A stretch of 38,310 bases of DNA from JBOGTC01 sp050692055 (GTDB lineage: Bacteria > Chloroflexota > Limnocylindria > QHBO01): contig JBOGTC010000115.1 in the NCBI GenBank assembly GCA_050692055.1, positions 1 through 38,310 of the forward strand, in the 5' to 3' direction. Within the stretch, counting starts at the first letter, position 1, and the number at the start of each line of letters is the position of its first letter. The position numbers and the translations under genes are program-made. The notes beneath the pieces are model-generated. The model saw only the letters and a program-made list of their open reading frames with translations. It did not search any database and had not been told where the DNA came from. Below are positions 15,520 through 23,840 of this stretch, one piece after another.

Positions 15520-15538
15520 GGGGCGTGGACTCCGCCCC
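15520..15538 (+). other. GC-rich hairpin before repeat copy B
   Basis: GGGGCG (15520-15525), loop TGGACTC, CGCCCC (15533-15538). No gene ends here on the plus strand, so it is not simply a terminator. It sits three bases before repeat B, as in copies A and C. Confidence 0.5.
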
Positions 15539-15541
15539 TCA

Positions 15542-15678
15542 TTGCATGAGATGGAGCTAACGGGGAAGTAAGGCCGCTGAAAGGGCTCATCTTCCCCGCG
15601 CGTTGCATGGGGTGAAGGAGACGGTGAACCAGGCGGCTGAATGGGCCTCTTCTTCCCCGGTACCTCCACCTGGTGCAA
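15542..15678 (+). repeat. Type 1 palindromic repeat, copy B (137 bp)
   Basis: Same length and orientation as copy A; begins TTGCATGAGATGGAGCTA and ends CCTCCACCTGGTGCAA. The paired changes in the two arms are not all compensatory. It fills most of the gap between the vapBC promoter and the gene at 15851; the other 15457-15850 sequence holds no gene that I can support. Confidence 0.88.
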
Positions 15679-15850
15679 TGCGCCCAGTCCACCCGCGTCC
15701 ACCCGCAACCTCTTGGTCTCGGCCACTCGTTGAGGAGCGCCGCCTGACCGCGAGTCGATCGAGGGTACGGCGCGTCCGCCCGCGAAGAAATGGGTGGCGA
15801 GCACGTAATGCGACACGAGACCTGTCGGGACCGATGGGCATCCTCGGTGC

Positions 15851-16087
15851 ATGTCCGTCAACGTCTATCGACAGCTCATCAATCGCGACCTGCCGATCCG
15901 GCAGCGCGCCTGTGAGTCGAAGGCCGTCTATGTGAGCCGCCGCGAGGCTCGAAGCTGCGTTCGCAACGGCCGACGGATCGATGGGTCGCTTGCTCCGTAT
16001 CGGTGTCGGTACTGCACCCTCTGGCATCTCGGACACAGGCGCCGGCGCCATGCTGGAAGGGTGCGGGGAGTACAGTCGTCGGCATGA
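15851..16087 (+). CDS. Small zinc-ribbon-like protein, function unknown
   Basis: Protein of 78 residues. The central part, ACESKAVYVSRREARSCVRN, GRRIDGSLAPYRCRYCTLWH and LGHRR, resembles small basic proteins in which a CxxC and a WHLGH motif could bind a metal. The ATG has no strong ribosome site. Reality is supported by an ATGA overlap with the next gene (its TGA at 16085 shares bases with ATG 16084), giving a chain of three overlapping genes that ends with a nucleotidyltransferase. It may be an accessory factor of that system. The C-terminal 20 residues are basic and low in complexity. Confidence 0.6.
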   Translation: MSVNVYRQLINRDLPIRQRACESKAVYVSRREARSCVRNGRRIDGSLAPYRCRYCTLWHLGHRRRRHAGRVRGVQSSA

Positions 16088-16335
16088 CGCTCGCCCAGGA
16101 CACGACACCCGAGGCCCACCAGGTTCAGATGGACATCCTGCGGCGGCTCGGGGCCGCCGCGCGAATCGAGATGGCATGCCGCATGAGCGACGAGGCCCGG
16201 GCCGTCAGCGAAGCCGGCATCCGTCACCGACACCCCGACTGGAGCGACGAGCAGGTCCACCGTGCGCTCCTCGAGCTGCTCCTGGGCCCGGAGCTCGCGA
16301 CCAGGGTGCTGGACGCTCGCGACGCCAGGACGTGA
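16084..16335 (+). CDS. Small helical protein, partner of the nucleotidyltransferase
   Basis: Protein of 83 residues, predicted all-helical: AHQVQMDILRRLGAAARIEM, ACRMSDEARAVSEAGIRHRH, PDWSDEQVHRALLELLLGPE. Proteins of this type are often encoded just before DUF6036/AbiEii-like nucleotidyltransferases, and here the stop overlaps that start (TGATG at 16333-16337). It could be the antitoxin or a complex partner. TACAGT ends 7 bases before ATG 16084, so besides coupling to the upstream gene it may have its own leaderless transcript. Confidence 0.75.
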   Translation: MTLAQDTTPEAHQVQMDILRRLGAAARIEMACRMSDEARAVSEAGIRHRHPDWSDEQVHRALLELLLGPELATRVLDARDART

Positions 16336-16889
16336 TGTCGCAGGCCAATCTCCTGGCTCGAATCACCTGCTCCCTCGAGGACGCCGGGATCCCGCACATG
16401 GTCGTCGGGTCGCTGGCGAGCTCACTTCACGGTGAGCCGCGCACGACGCGCGACATCGACCTCGTCATCGACCCATCGGCCGACGCGATGAGACAATTCG
16501 TCGATAGCCTTCCCGAAACCGACTTCTATGTTGACTCCGGCGCCGCCGCGGAAGCGCTCGAGCGCCGAACCTCGTTCAATGTCATCGAGATGGCGACTGG
16601 CTGGAAGGTCGACCTCCTCGTTCGCCGGGACCGCCCCTTCTCGCGCGAGGAGCTGGATCGGCGCCTTCGGATCCGAATGCTTGAGACTGATACCTACGTT
16701 GCGACCGCCGAGGACACGATCGTCGCCAAGCTCGAGTGGGCAAAGGAGGGTGAACCCGAGCGCCACCTACGCGACGTCGCCGGCGTGCTGCGGATGAGTG
16801 GCGAGACGCTTGACCACGATTACCTCGAGCGCTGGATTGCCGCTCTCGACCTCACCGCGATCTGGGTGCGAGCTCGACGCCTCGCCTAA
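16335..16889 (+). CDS. Nucleotidyltransferase-fold protein (DUF6036/AbiEii-like)
   Basis: Nucleotidyltransferase-fold protein of 184 residues. The motif GSLASSLHGEPRTTRDIDLV shows the GS of the active site and the Asp40-x-Asp42 pair. A third carboxylate, Asp93, lies in GWKVDLLVRRD. All three metal-binding residues are therefore present, as in active minimal nucleotidyltransferases. Family members act as toxins or abortive-infection factors that modify tRNA or proteins; the target here is unknown. It is the last gene of a three-gene overlapping operon. Confidence 0.85.
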   Translation: MSQANLLARITCSLEDAGIPHMVVGSLASSLHGEPRTTRDIDLVIDPSADAMRQFVDSLPETDFYVDSGAAAEALERRTSFNVIEMATGWKVDLLVRRDRPFSREELDRRLRIRMLETDTYVATAEDTIVAKLEWAKEGEPERHLRDVAGVLRMSGETLDHDYLERWIAALDLTAIWVRARRLA

Positions 16890-16954
16890 GACGCCGATCC
16901 GGGCGAGGCCAGGCGTATGCTCAGGCCGAGAAGAGCCGCTGGAGGAGAGTGCAG

Positions 16955-17245
16955 ATGGTCGTCACCATGCTCGAGGCCCGCGTCGCCAGCGACCGTGAGG
17001 CGGACCTCGAGAACGCATACGCCGCGGATGTGAGCGGCGAGCTGCCACCGTCGATCGTCGAGTCCTTCCTGCTGCACGAGAGCGGAACTGACCTGTGGCG
17101 GATCGCCACCGTGTGGCGCAGCCGGGAGGACCTCGACGAGTATCGGGCATCGGTCGAGGTACCCAGTGGGCGTCTCGACTTCCGCGCGGCCGGCGCCGAG
17201 CCGTCGCTCATGATCTTCGACGTCGCCCGGCACGTCGCCCATTGA
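16955..17245 (+). CDS. Antibiotic biosynthesis monooxygenase-like (ABM) protein
   Basis: Protein of 96 residues with a dimeric alpha-beta barrel pattern: MVVTMLEARVASDREADLEN, VESFLLHESGTDLWRIATVW, RSREDLDEYRASVEVPSGRL. ABM proteins include cofactor-free oxygenases and heme-handling enzymes, but many small ones have unknown function. ATG 16955 is favoured over GTG 16949 because GGAGGAGA lies about 6 bases upstream. Part of this gene and its leader is duplicated in the remnant at 14662-14745. Confidence 0.78.
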   Translation: MVVTMLEARVASDREADLENAYAADVSGELPPSIVESFLLHESGTDLWRIATVWRSREDLDEYRASVEVPSGRLDFRAAGAEPSLMIFDVARHVAH

Positions 17246-17261
17246 CGGCGCCGGCTCGGCG

Positions 17262-17282
17262 GACGGCGTGGCTTCGGCCGTC
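17262..17282 (+). terminator. GC-rich hairpin before repeat copy C
   Basis: GACGGC (17262-17267) pairs with GCCGTC (17277-17282) around GTGGCTTCG. The loop matches that of copy A but the stem bases differ and still pair. It lies 17 bases past the ABM stop and may act as a terminator. Confidence 0.45.
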
Positions 17283-17283
17283 A

Positions 17284-17420
17284 TTGCATGAGGTGGAGGT
17301 AACGACGAAGAAGAGCCGCTGGGAGGGCTCGTCTTCCCCGCTGGTTGCATCCGGTGCAACACACGGTGGAGCAGACGGCTGAATCGGCCTCTTCTTCACC
17401 GATACCTCCATGTGGTGCAA
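17284..17420 (+). repeat. Type 1 palindromic repeat, copy C (137 bp)
   Basis: Begins TTGCATGAGGTGGAGGTA and ends CCTCCATGTGGTGCAA. The centre differs from the others (TTGCATCCGGTGCAAC, itself a short hairpin) but total length is unchanged. Same orientation as all other copies. Confidence 0.9.
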
Positions 17421-17468
17421 CCCGCCCAGTCCACCATGCCGGCTTGACGGGCGGAGCACCATCAGGCC

Positions 17469-18161
17469 ATGCGAGCCACCGAGCGGCGCCGCTTCTGCTG
17501 TGACGAGGACCTGGCGCGGATCGGGTGTGACGGCCTCCATGCCGATGAGGACCTGGAGAAGTGGCGCAGCGGCCGCCTGCATCCCGCCACCCAAGAGCTC
17601 ATCGACGTTGTCCGCGCGCAGGGGATCGAGGGGGCCGCCCTGCTCGACATCGGCGCGGGCGTCGGCGCCGTCCACCTGACACTGCTGGAGGGCGGGGCGG
17701 CCACGGCGGTCGACATCGACGCCTCGCCGGAATACCTCGCCACGGCGCGGGCAGAGGCTGAGCGGCGCGGGCTCGCCGGCCGCGTAGAGTATCGGTACGG
17801 AGACGTCGTGGAGCTGGCCGCCGAGATGCCGCCGGCCGACATCGTTACCCTCGACTCGGTGATCTGCTGCTACCCCTACCTCGCGCCGCTGCTGGAAGCG
17901 GCGACACGGCCCGGCCCGCAGCTCGTGGGCCTGACCTATCCACGCGACGTGTGGTGGATGCGAGCCTTCATGCGGCTCTTCAACCTGACGCACGCGTTGC
18001 GCCGACGGCCCGACCGTTACTTCATCCATCGCCACGCCCGGCTCAACCGACTGATGGCCGACGCCGGCTACGAGAATGCCCACGAGGGCGGAACGCGGGA
18101 GTGGCGGGTGGTCGTCTACCGCCGGGCCGGCGCGTCCCGGGCTGTGCCGAGCCGGGGATGA
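17469..18161 (+). CDS. Class I SAM-dependent methyltransferase
   Basis: Methyltransferase of 230 residues. Motif I is ALLDIGAGVGAVHLTLLEGG (SAM binding), followed by ATAVDIDASPEYLATARAEA (motif II acidic residue binding the SAM ribose), VEYRYGDVVELAAEMP and the motif IV region ADIVTLDSVICCYPYL. The start of the protein has several cysteines (RFCCDEDLARIGCDG). Overall it resembles Mg-protoporphyrin-methyltransferase-like (BchM-like) proteins, but nothing else in the window suggests pigment synthesis, so the substrate is open. It lies 6 bases upstream of the membrane cyclase and is probably cotranscribed with it. Confidence 0.88.
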   Translation: MRATERRRFCCDEDLARIGCDGLHADEDLEKWRSGRLHPATQELIDVVRAQGIEGAALLDIGAGVGAVHLTLLEGGAATAVDIDASPEYLATARAEAERRGLAGRVEYRYGDVVELAAEMPPADIVTLDSVICCYPYLAPLLEAATRPGPQLVGLTYPRDVWWMRAFMRLFNLTHALRRRPDRYFIHRHARLNRLMADAGYENAHEGGTREWRVVVYRRAGASRAVPSRG

Positions 18162-18167
18162 GCGGCG

Positions 18168-19421
18168 ATGAACGACCGCGAGCACCCGTCTCCGATCCGC
18201 CGGCGTCCGTGGGCACTCCTGGACCGCCTGATCGGTCTTGCCGACGAACCGACCGATGACGACGACCTGCGCCTCCGCAAGCGAGTCGGCGTCGTCGCCG
18301 GCTACATCCTCGTGCTGGGGCCGCTCCAGCTCCCCATTCTCGCCCAGGGTCTCCCGCTGAGCTGGTTCGTCGCCGCGACGATGCCGCTGGTCAGCGCGCT
18401 GAACCTTTTCGTCCTCGCACGGACCCGGAGTTTCGATCGGTACGTCAAGGTCCTGGTCGTGATGGTTCTGCTGTTCCCGGCGGTGATCGAGATCTCGCTC
18501 GGCGGGTTGGGCGGAGCCAGCGCCGCGATCGTGTTCGCGTTCCTGGGTCCCGTCTTCGCGCTCCTGGCGCTCGGACCGCGGCGCGCGACCGCCTGGTTCG
18601 TCGCCTTCATGGTCGTGCTCATTGGCGTGGTCCTGATCGATCCGCTCGTCAGCAGCCGGATCCCTCCGCAGCCATACCCACTGCGGCTCGTCTGGTACGT
18701 CGCCAATCTCGCGGTGCCGCTCGGCATCACGTTCGCGATGCTGCGCTACACCGATGTCCGCCGACGCCACGCTGAGGCGCGCTCGCAGGACCTGCTCACG
18801 AACGCGATCCCGGTCTCGATCGCCACGCGCCTGAAGCACGGCGAGGAGCGCATCGCCGAGTCGTATCCGGAGACGACGGTCCTGTTCGCCGACCTGGCCG
18901 GCTTCACGCCGTGGGTACGGGAGACCGATCCGGCACGGGTGGTCGGCTTCCTCGATGACCTGTTCACGCGGTTCGACCAGCTGGCCGCGCAATGCGGGGT
19001 CGAGAAGATCAAGACGATCGGCGACGCCTACATGGCCGTCGCTGGCGCTCCCGAGCCGCGCCCGAAGCACGCCTCGGCCGCAATTGGCCTCGCGCGCGGC
19101 ATGCTGGCCGCGCTTGCCGAGGCTCGCGAGCAGTCGCGCGTGCCCCTGCAGCTCCGCATCGGCCTCGCCAGCGGGCCGGTGGTGGGCGGCGTCATCGGTC
19201 AGCAGCGGATCCTGTTCGATCTGTGGGGCGACACCGTCAACACCGCCGACCGAATGCAGTCGTCCGGCGTCCCCGGCCGGATCCAGGTGGCGCCGTCGAC
19301 CCGCGAGCTCCTGCGCGACTCATTCCGGTTCGAGGAACGCGAGCCGGTCGAGGTCAAGGGCCTCGGGCCGATGACCACGTATCTGCTGGCCGATCACGCA
19401 TTGCCGGATTCAGAGCCCTGA
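18168..19421 (+). CDS. Membrane-bound class III adenylate/guanylate cyclase
   Basis: Cyclase of 417 residues with about six membrane helices between residues 40 and 200 (for example VVAGYILVLGPLQLPILAQG and VLVVMVLLFPAVIEISL), then a C-terminal catalytic domain. This is the layout of mycobacterial Rv1625c, which works as a homodimer. Catalytic residues are canonical: VLFADLAGFTPWV (first metal Asp), EKIKTIGDAYMAVAG (Lys and second metal Asp) and LWGDTVNTADRMQSSG (Asp, transition-state Asn and Arg). ATG 18168 follows the methyltransferase stop by 6 bases. It is unlike the two CxxC cyclases in this window, so three different cyclase genes occur within 15 kb. Confidence 0.93.
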   Translation: MNDREHPSPIRRRPWALLDRLIGLADEPTDDDDLRLRKRVGVVAGYILVLGPLQLPILAQGLPLSWFVAATMPLVSALNLFVLARTRSFDRYVKVLVVMVLLFPAVIEISLGGLGGASAAIVFAFLGPVFALLALGPRRATAWFVAFMVVLIGVVLIDPLVSSRIPPQPYPLRLVWYVANLAVPLGITFAMLRYTDVRRRHAEARSQDLLTNAIPVSIATRLKHGEERIAESYPETTVLFADLAGFTPWVRETDPARVVGFLDDLFTRFDQLAAQCGVEKIKTIGDAYMAVAGAPEPRPKHASAAIGLARGMLAALAEAREQSRVPLQLRIGLASGPVVGGVIGQQRILFDLWGDTVNTADRMQSSGVPGRIQVAPSTRELLRDSFRFEEREPVEVKGLGPMTTYLLADHALPDSEP

Positions 19422-19469
19422 CCGCGCCACACCGAGCATAGCGCTGATCCGGCAGGCCGCGTATCACGC

Positions 19470-19480
19470 TGTGCTACACT
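19470..19480 (+). promoter_or_regulatory. Extended -10 promoter TGTGCTACACT of the DUF433-DUF5615 pair
   Basis: TGTGCTACACT with ATG 7 bases after TACACT, so the transcript should begin at the start codon. TGTGC (19470) and GCACA (19484) form a dyad around the -10, a possible operator. Confidence 0.7.
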
Positions 19481-19487
19481 GTGGCAC

Positions 19488-19913
19488 ATGAGTCCAGACG
19501 CTCCACGTCGACATCGGTCCTTCCGCTTCTCGGAGCAGACGCTGCGGCGCCTGGATTCGCGCGCGCAGGAGATTCGCGAGACCAGGACCGGCCTGGCTGA
19601 GCGCTACGTGGAGGAGGGCCTCCGCATGGACGAGCATCCGGGCATCGGATTCGCCGATGGACCGGCCGGGCGCCGGGCCGTCCTCCTCGGAACCGGCCTC
19701 GATGTCTGGGAAGTCGCCGCGACAGTCAAGCAGAACGGCGGATCGACCAAGGCTGCGGCCGCCTACCTGGAGCTGCCGATGGGCGCCGTGCGAGCGGCGA
19801 TCCGCTACTACACGGCCTTCCCGCTTGAGATCGACGAGATCCTGGATCGACAGGCGGCCGTCGCCGAGCGGGAGCGGGCCGCCGCGGAGCGCGAGCGCGC
19901 CCTCCTCGGATGA
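19488..19913 (+). CDS. DUF433-domain antitoxin with ribbon-helix-helix N-terminus
   Basis: Antitoxin of 142 residues. Residues 8-45 look like a ribbon-helix-helix (RHRSFRFSEQTLRRLDSRAQ, TGLAERYVEEGLRMD). The DUF433 part follows: IGFADGPAGRRAVLLGTGLD, VWEVAATVKQNGGSTKAAAA and YLELPMGAVRAAIRYYTAFP. The tail is a charged helix (AVAERERAAAERERALLG), likely toxin-binding. It overlaps the DUF5615 start (ATGA). It sits directly behind the shared 11-base promoter. Confidence 0.87.
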   Translation: MSPDAPRRHRSFRFSEQTLRRLDSRAQEIRETRTGLAERYVEEGLRMDEHPGIGFADGPAGRRAVLLGTGLDVWEVAATVKQNGGSTKAAAAYLELPMGAVRAAIRYYTAFPLEIDEILDRQAAVAERERAAAERERALLG

Positions 19914-20275
19914 GGCTGCTGCTGGACGAGCACTTCTCGTGTGAGATCGGTCGCCAGCTTCGACACCGTGGCCACGACGTGGTTGCCGCGCCAGGACGGC
20001 AGGAGCTGCACGGGCAGTCCGATCGGGAACTGCTGGAGGTGGCCCGGACGGAGAGGCGTGCGATCGTGACCGAGAACGTCGCCGACTTCGCCGAGCTCCA
20101 TCGTCAGTCGCTCATCCGCGGCGATGGCCACGCGGGGCTCGTCTTCACCTCACCGAAGCGGTTACCTCGAACGCGGCGGGCGATCGGCCGGTTTGTGCGT
20201 GCGCTCGACGCCCTCCTGAAGACGCACCCAGACCCGGATGCGCTCGTGGACCAGGTGTGGTGGCTCAGTAGCTGA
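19910..20275 (+). CDS. DUF5615 family PIN-like toxin
   Basis: PIN-like nuclease toxin of 121 residues: MRLLLDEHFSCEIGRQLRHR (acidic DEH), GHDVVAAPGRQELHGQSDRE, LLEVARTERRAIVTENVADF (second acidic site) and HAGLVFTSPKRLPRTRRAIG. The ATG overlaps the antitoxin TGA by 4 bases. Its last 14 codons and the bases after the stop are duplicated at 14757-14815. It is only distantly similar to the other DUF5615 protein at 9412-9750. Confidence 0.87.
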   Translation: MRLLLDEHFSCEIGRQLRHRGHDVVAAPGRQELHGQSDRELLEVARTERRAIVTENVADFAELHRQSLIRGDGHAGLVFTSPKRLPRTRRAIGRFVRALDALLKTHPDPDALVDQVWWLSS

Positions 20276-20322
20276 GTACGAGCGCGCCCCCAGTCCCAAC
20301 GCAGCGCTGGTTCGGGAAGGCC
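20268..20322. pseudogene. Debris: VapC gene tail and a scrap of a SnoaL gene
   Basis: On the minus strand the bases just after the DUF5615 stop encode ALVLSY and a stop, the exact end of the VapC at 14791, but no vapC body follows. At 20294-20322 (plus strand) 29 bases match 24703-24731, the start of the SnoaL-like gene, with 2 mismatches. Neither piece is functional. Confidence 0.6.
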
Positions 20323-20359
20323 GTGATCAGGATGCGGTGATCGGTTCCGGGTAGCGCGG

Positions 20360-23300
20360 TCAAACGTCCCATTGGATTGGGGCGCGCGGGTCGGGCATGT
20401 ACGAGCAGTAGGTGCCGGTCCGAATCGTCGCCCCCAAGTGGCGACCGAGCGACGGGCTCTGGCTCCCGATCCGGTCGAGCGCACCGCGGATGGCGCGGGT
20501 CACGCTGATGCGCGCCCGCTCGGTGGCCGCTGCGGCACGCCGATCCCGCCCGCCGAGGCCGATCGCTGCGGCCAGCTCGGCCTTGAGGAAGTCAAGCTCC
20601 CCGCGGGCAGCCGAGGCACGCTCGGTATCGTTCCATTCCTCGGCCTGCGCGAGCTCCGAACGCAGTTCGTCCGCCCGCTGCCGGTAGGCGGCCTTCGCGT
20701 CGTCGTCGAGGATGGGGCCGGCATCGGTCTCGATGTGCCCGGGAAGGTCGGCCAGCACCGTTGCGGGAATTGGCGCTTTGGCCCCGCTCGTCGCCAGGTC
20801 GAGCGCGTGGATCTCGCGCCCGGGCTCGTGCAGCAGCCGGGCCAAGTAACCGAGCCCCTTCGCGTGGCGCATCCGGAACGCATCGCCGTCGAACCGGATG
20901 GTCCAGTACTCGCCCTCCAGGCGGAAGTTTCCCGTCGCCGGCGCGGTCGCGGGTGCCTCGTCAGCCGCGCCGATGCGGGAGGCCAGCATCGGCATCCCGA
21001 GGGCTTCCGCGGCGGCCAGCGCCTTCCGGTCCAGCTCCTCCGCCCGCGCCCGATCGCCGGGAGCGTCGCGGCGGCGCAGCACGAGGGCGAGGTCGTGCTG
21101 GCAATGCGCCGTCCAGGGCCGCGTACCCATGCGCTCGTTGATCTGGATGGCGTCCTCCAGGTGCCGCACGGCGTCGTCGACCCGGTCGACGGTGGCGGCC
21201 AGCAGGCCAAGGTAACGGTCCACCGCGCCGACGCTGCCCTCCGCATGGCCGATCGCGTGTCGTCCCGCGAACGGCCCCATCTGCTCGTACAGGGTCGCGG
21301 CGGCCGATCGCTCGCCGAGCGCGGCGCACGCGTCCGCGGCCAGGCTGATGCCGAGCAGCCACTCGTTGTCCGGATACAGGGCGACGAAGTCATCGCGCGC
21401 GAGCTCGTCGAACGCGGCCCGCGCCTCGGCTGTGCGGCCCAGTTCAACGAGCAGGCAGGCCAGCGCCGAGCGGTGCAGCGGATACCACGGGAACTCTTCC
21501 ACCGACAGCCGCACCGAAGCCTCCTCCTCGGCCAGGCGACCCTGCTCGCGCCGCAGGAGGAAGCGATGAAACCGGCGGAGGAGACGTTGTCGCGCGCCAT
21601 CGTGAAGTCCGCCCCCCCGGCTCGGTCTCCTCCTCGATCAGCCGCGCGGCGGCCGAGAAGTCGCCTTCCATCAGCGCCATCGCCGCACGGGGCGCCACGC
21701 CGAGCCAGAAGTGGGTTGGCTGGCGGAGCTCGACGACCACCCGCCGAACGTCCTCGATGTCGCGATGGGCAGCGCTCATGTCGGCCAGCTCGGTGTGGCT
21801 CAGCCAGAGCATGAGGTGGGCATCCATGAGGCGCTCGCCATCGCCGGACGCCTGCGCGATCCCGACCATCTCGCGGGCGAGCTCCAACCGATCGGTCGGG
21901 TTCTCAGGCCACCACGTCGCCCAGTACCGACTCCCCAAGGCATAGCTGAGCGTCGACGGGTCGTCGAGCGACCGCCCCAGCTCCACGGCTTGCCGGCTGA
22001 GCGTGTCGGACTGCTCGCGCTGCTCGGGGGTGCTGCGCCAGGCGCAGGCAAGCCGCGTCAGCAGGCGGGCGCGGAGCCTCTCGTCGGCCCCTCCGAGATG
22101 GACCAGCGCGTCCTGGAGCAGCGGGATCAGCCTCGTCTCGCGCCCCGGGCGCACCCAGGGCAGCCGTCCACCGATGCCGAGCGCGGCCCGCGCGAGCTCC
22201 GGCGCCGCGCCGATGCGCTTGGCGATGTCGGCCGCCTCGAGCAGCGATGCGCGAGACCCGGCGAGGTCGCCGCCGCGCGCCTGCGCATCGCCCATTGCCA
22301 GCAGCGTCTCGAGCCGCCAACGCTGGTCCGCGGAACCGGCGCGTTCCATGGCGGCGAGTGCGATCCCGTACAGCCGCGCCGCCTCCTCGAAGGCCAGGGA
22401 GCGCGCCGCCTGGTCGCCGGCACGCCGGGCCTAGTCGACCGACTTCTCGCCCGACGCCTCGTCCTGCTCAGCCTCGTAGTAGTGGTAGGCGAGCTCCGCC
22501 AGATGGGCATCCGGTGACGCGCCGTGCAGGTGCTCCAGACCTTCAGCCACGCGCCGATGCAGGCGCATGCGGGCTCCGGGTGTCAGCTCGTCGTAGAGGG
22601 TCTCGCGCACCAGGTCGTGCGAGAACCGGAAGCGGCCGCCGGCACCGCCGACGCTGACCAGGAGGCCCTCGCGCACCGCCTCGTCGAGGGCGTCGACGAG
22701 GTCGGTCGAATCGACATCGGCGACGGTTCGCAGCAGCTCAAGCCCGAACTCGGGCCCGACCATCGCACCGATGGCGAGGGCGTGCCTGGTTCCCTCCGCC
22801 AGGCGGGCGAGGCGACGGCCAATGACCGCCCGGATGCCGGCTGGCACGGCGACGTGGGGCGATGGGGCAGCCGCCAGCTCGTCGAGCCGTCCCTCCGCCG
22901 ACAGCAGGCGTACCGCCTCTCCCACGTAGAGCGGGTTCCCCTTCGTGCCACGCGCCACCGCGGTGACGACTCGGTCGTCGGGTGCGGCACCGACACTGGC
23001 GCCGATGAAGCGCCGCAGGGCGTCGCGCCCAAGCCCCTTCAGCACGAGGATCCGCGTGATCGGCTCGCGCGCCATCTCGGCGATCGCCGCGGTCAGTGGG
23101 TGCTCGGGCGTCAGCTCGACGTCGCGGTACGTGCCGAGCACCAGCAGCGGCATCTCGCCCAGTTGGCTGGCGAGAAACCGAAGGAAGCGGATGGAGGGCG
23201 TATCCGCCGCCTGGAGGTCGTCGATGATGATGAGGACTCGCCGATCGCTCGCCGCATTGCGCAGGAAGGTCGTGGCGGAGTCGAAGAGCTGGAAGCGCGC

Positions 23301-23741
23301 CGCGTCCGAATCGGTCCCCGAGGGTGGAGCCAGGTCCGCAAAGAGGTCGCGCAGCTCGGGCAGCATCTGGACGATGTCGCTCGCTCCGGCACCCATGTGA
23401 CGCCGCACCACGTCGCGCTCGGTGTTCCGGACGTATGCGCGCAGCACCTGGACCCAGGGCCAGTACGGCGGCGCGCCTGCATCCTCCCATCCACGACCCC
23501 AGAGCACGAGGTGCTCTCGTTCGCGAGCACGCGACGCGAGCTCATCGGCAAGCCGGCTCTTTCCGATCCCCGGCTCTCCGCCCAGCAGGAAGAGTCGCCC
23601 TCGGCCCTGCTCAGCCTGGTCGAGTCCAGACAGCAGCTCGTCGATCTCGGCATCACGTCCGAGGAACGGGGCGCTGGTCTGCTGCTCGGTCAAGGTCCCC
23701 ACCGCGCTCGATACGTTGCTCGCAGTTGCGGAACGAAGCAT
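20360..23741 (-). pseudogene. Large AAA/STAND-type ATPase regulator with TPR-like region, disrupted
   Basis: Originally about 1,125 residues. From ATG 23741 it reads LTEQQTSAPFLGRDAEIDEL, Walker A LLGGEPGIGKSRLADELAS and Walker B RVLIIIDDLQAADTPS, followed by a winged-helix region. An in-frame TAG at 22431-22433 stops it after residue 436, yet the frame continues with ARRAGDQAARSLAFEEAARL into TPR-like helices. A second lesion is a run of seven G (minus strand, 21612-21618) and a third is near 21564-21573, after which LRREQGRLAEEEASVRLSVE resumes. The C-terminal domain (RISVTRAIRGALDRI, then TIRTGTYCSYMPDPRAPIQW) is common in such regulators. Sequence is otherwise well preserved, so the damage is recent or partly sequencing error. 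Confidence 0.82.
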
Positions 23742-23811
23742 ACGACCGCCGCGCCAGCCGCTTCGAGCGTGCGCAAGACGAGGCGCCGGCCGCGGTGGCC
23801 GGCGTCTCTGG

Positions 23812-23838
23812 GTGGGTTGTGTGGGTTGTGTGGGTTGT
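23812..23838. repeat. Three tandem copies of GTGGGTTGT
   Basis: Perfect 9-base tandem repeat, three units, in the gap between the small membrane protein gene and the AAA regulator. The 100-base gap holds no gene. Confidence 0.85.
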
Positions 23839-23840
23839 GT

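Noticed and set aside
13538..17420. Type 1 repeats as integron attC sites
   Set aside because: The size and palindromic form fit, and short accessory genes lie between copies, but the conserved RYYYAAC/GTTRRRY core sites are absent, genes between copies lie on both strands, and no integrase is seen.
17208..19070. Minus-strand frame of 620 codons over the methyltransferase and membrane cyclase
   Set aside because: Rich in Arg, Asp and His without motifs; the plus-strand genes are intact and well recognised.
23812..23838. GTGGGTTGT repeats as a coding repeat (WVV)
   Set aside because: They lie in an intergenic gap and only read as protein in a frame without support.
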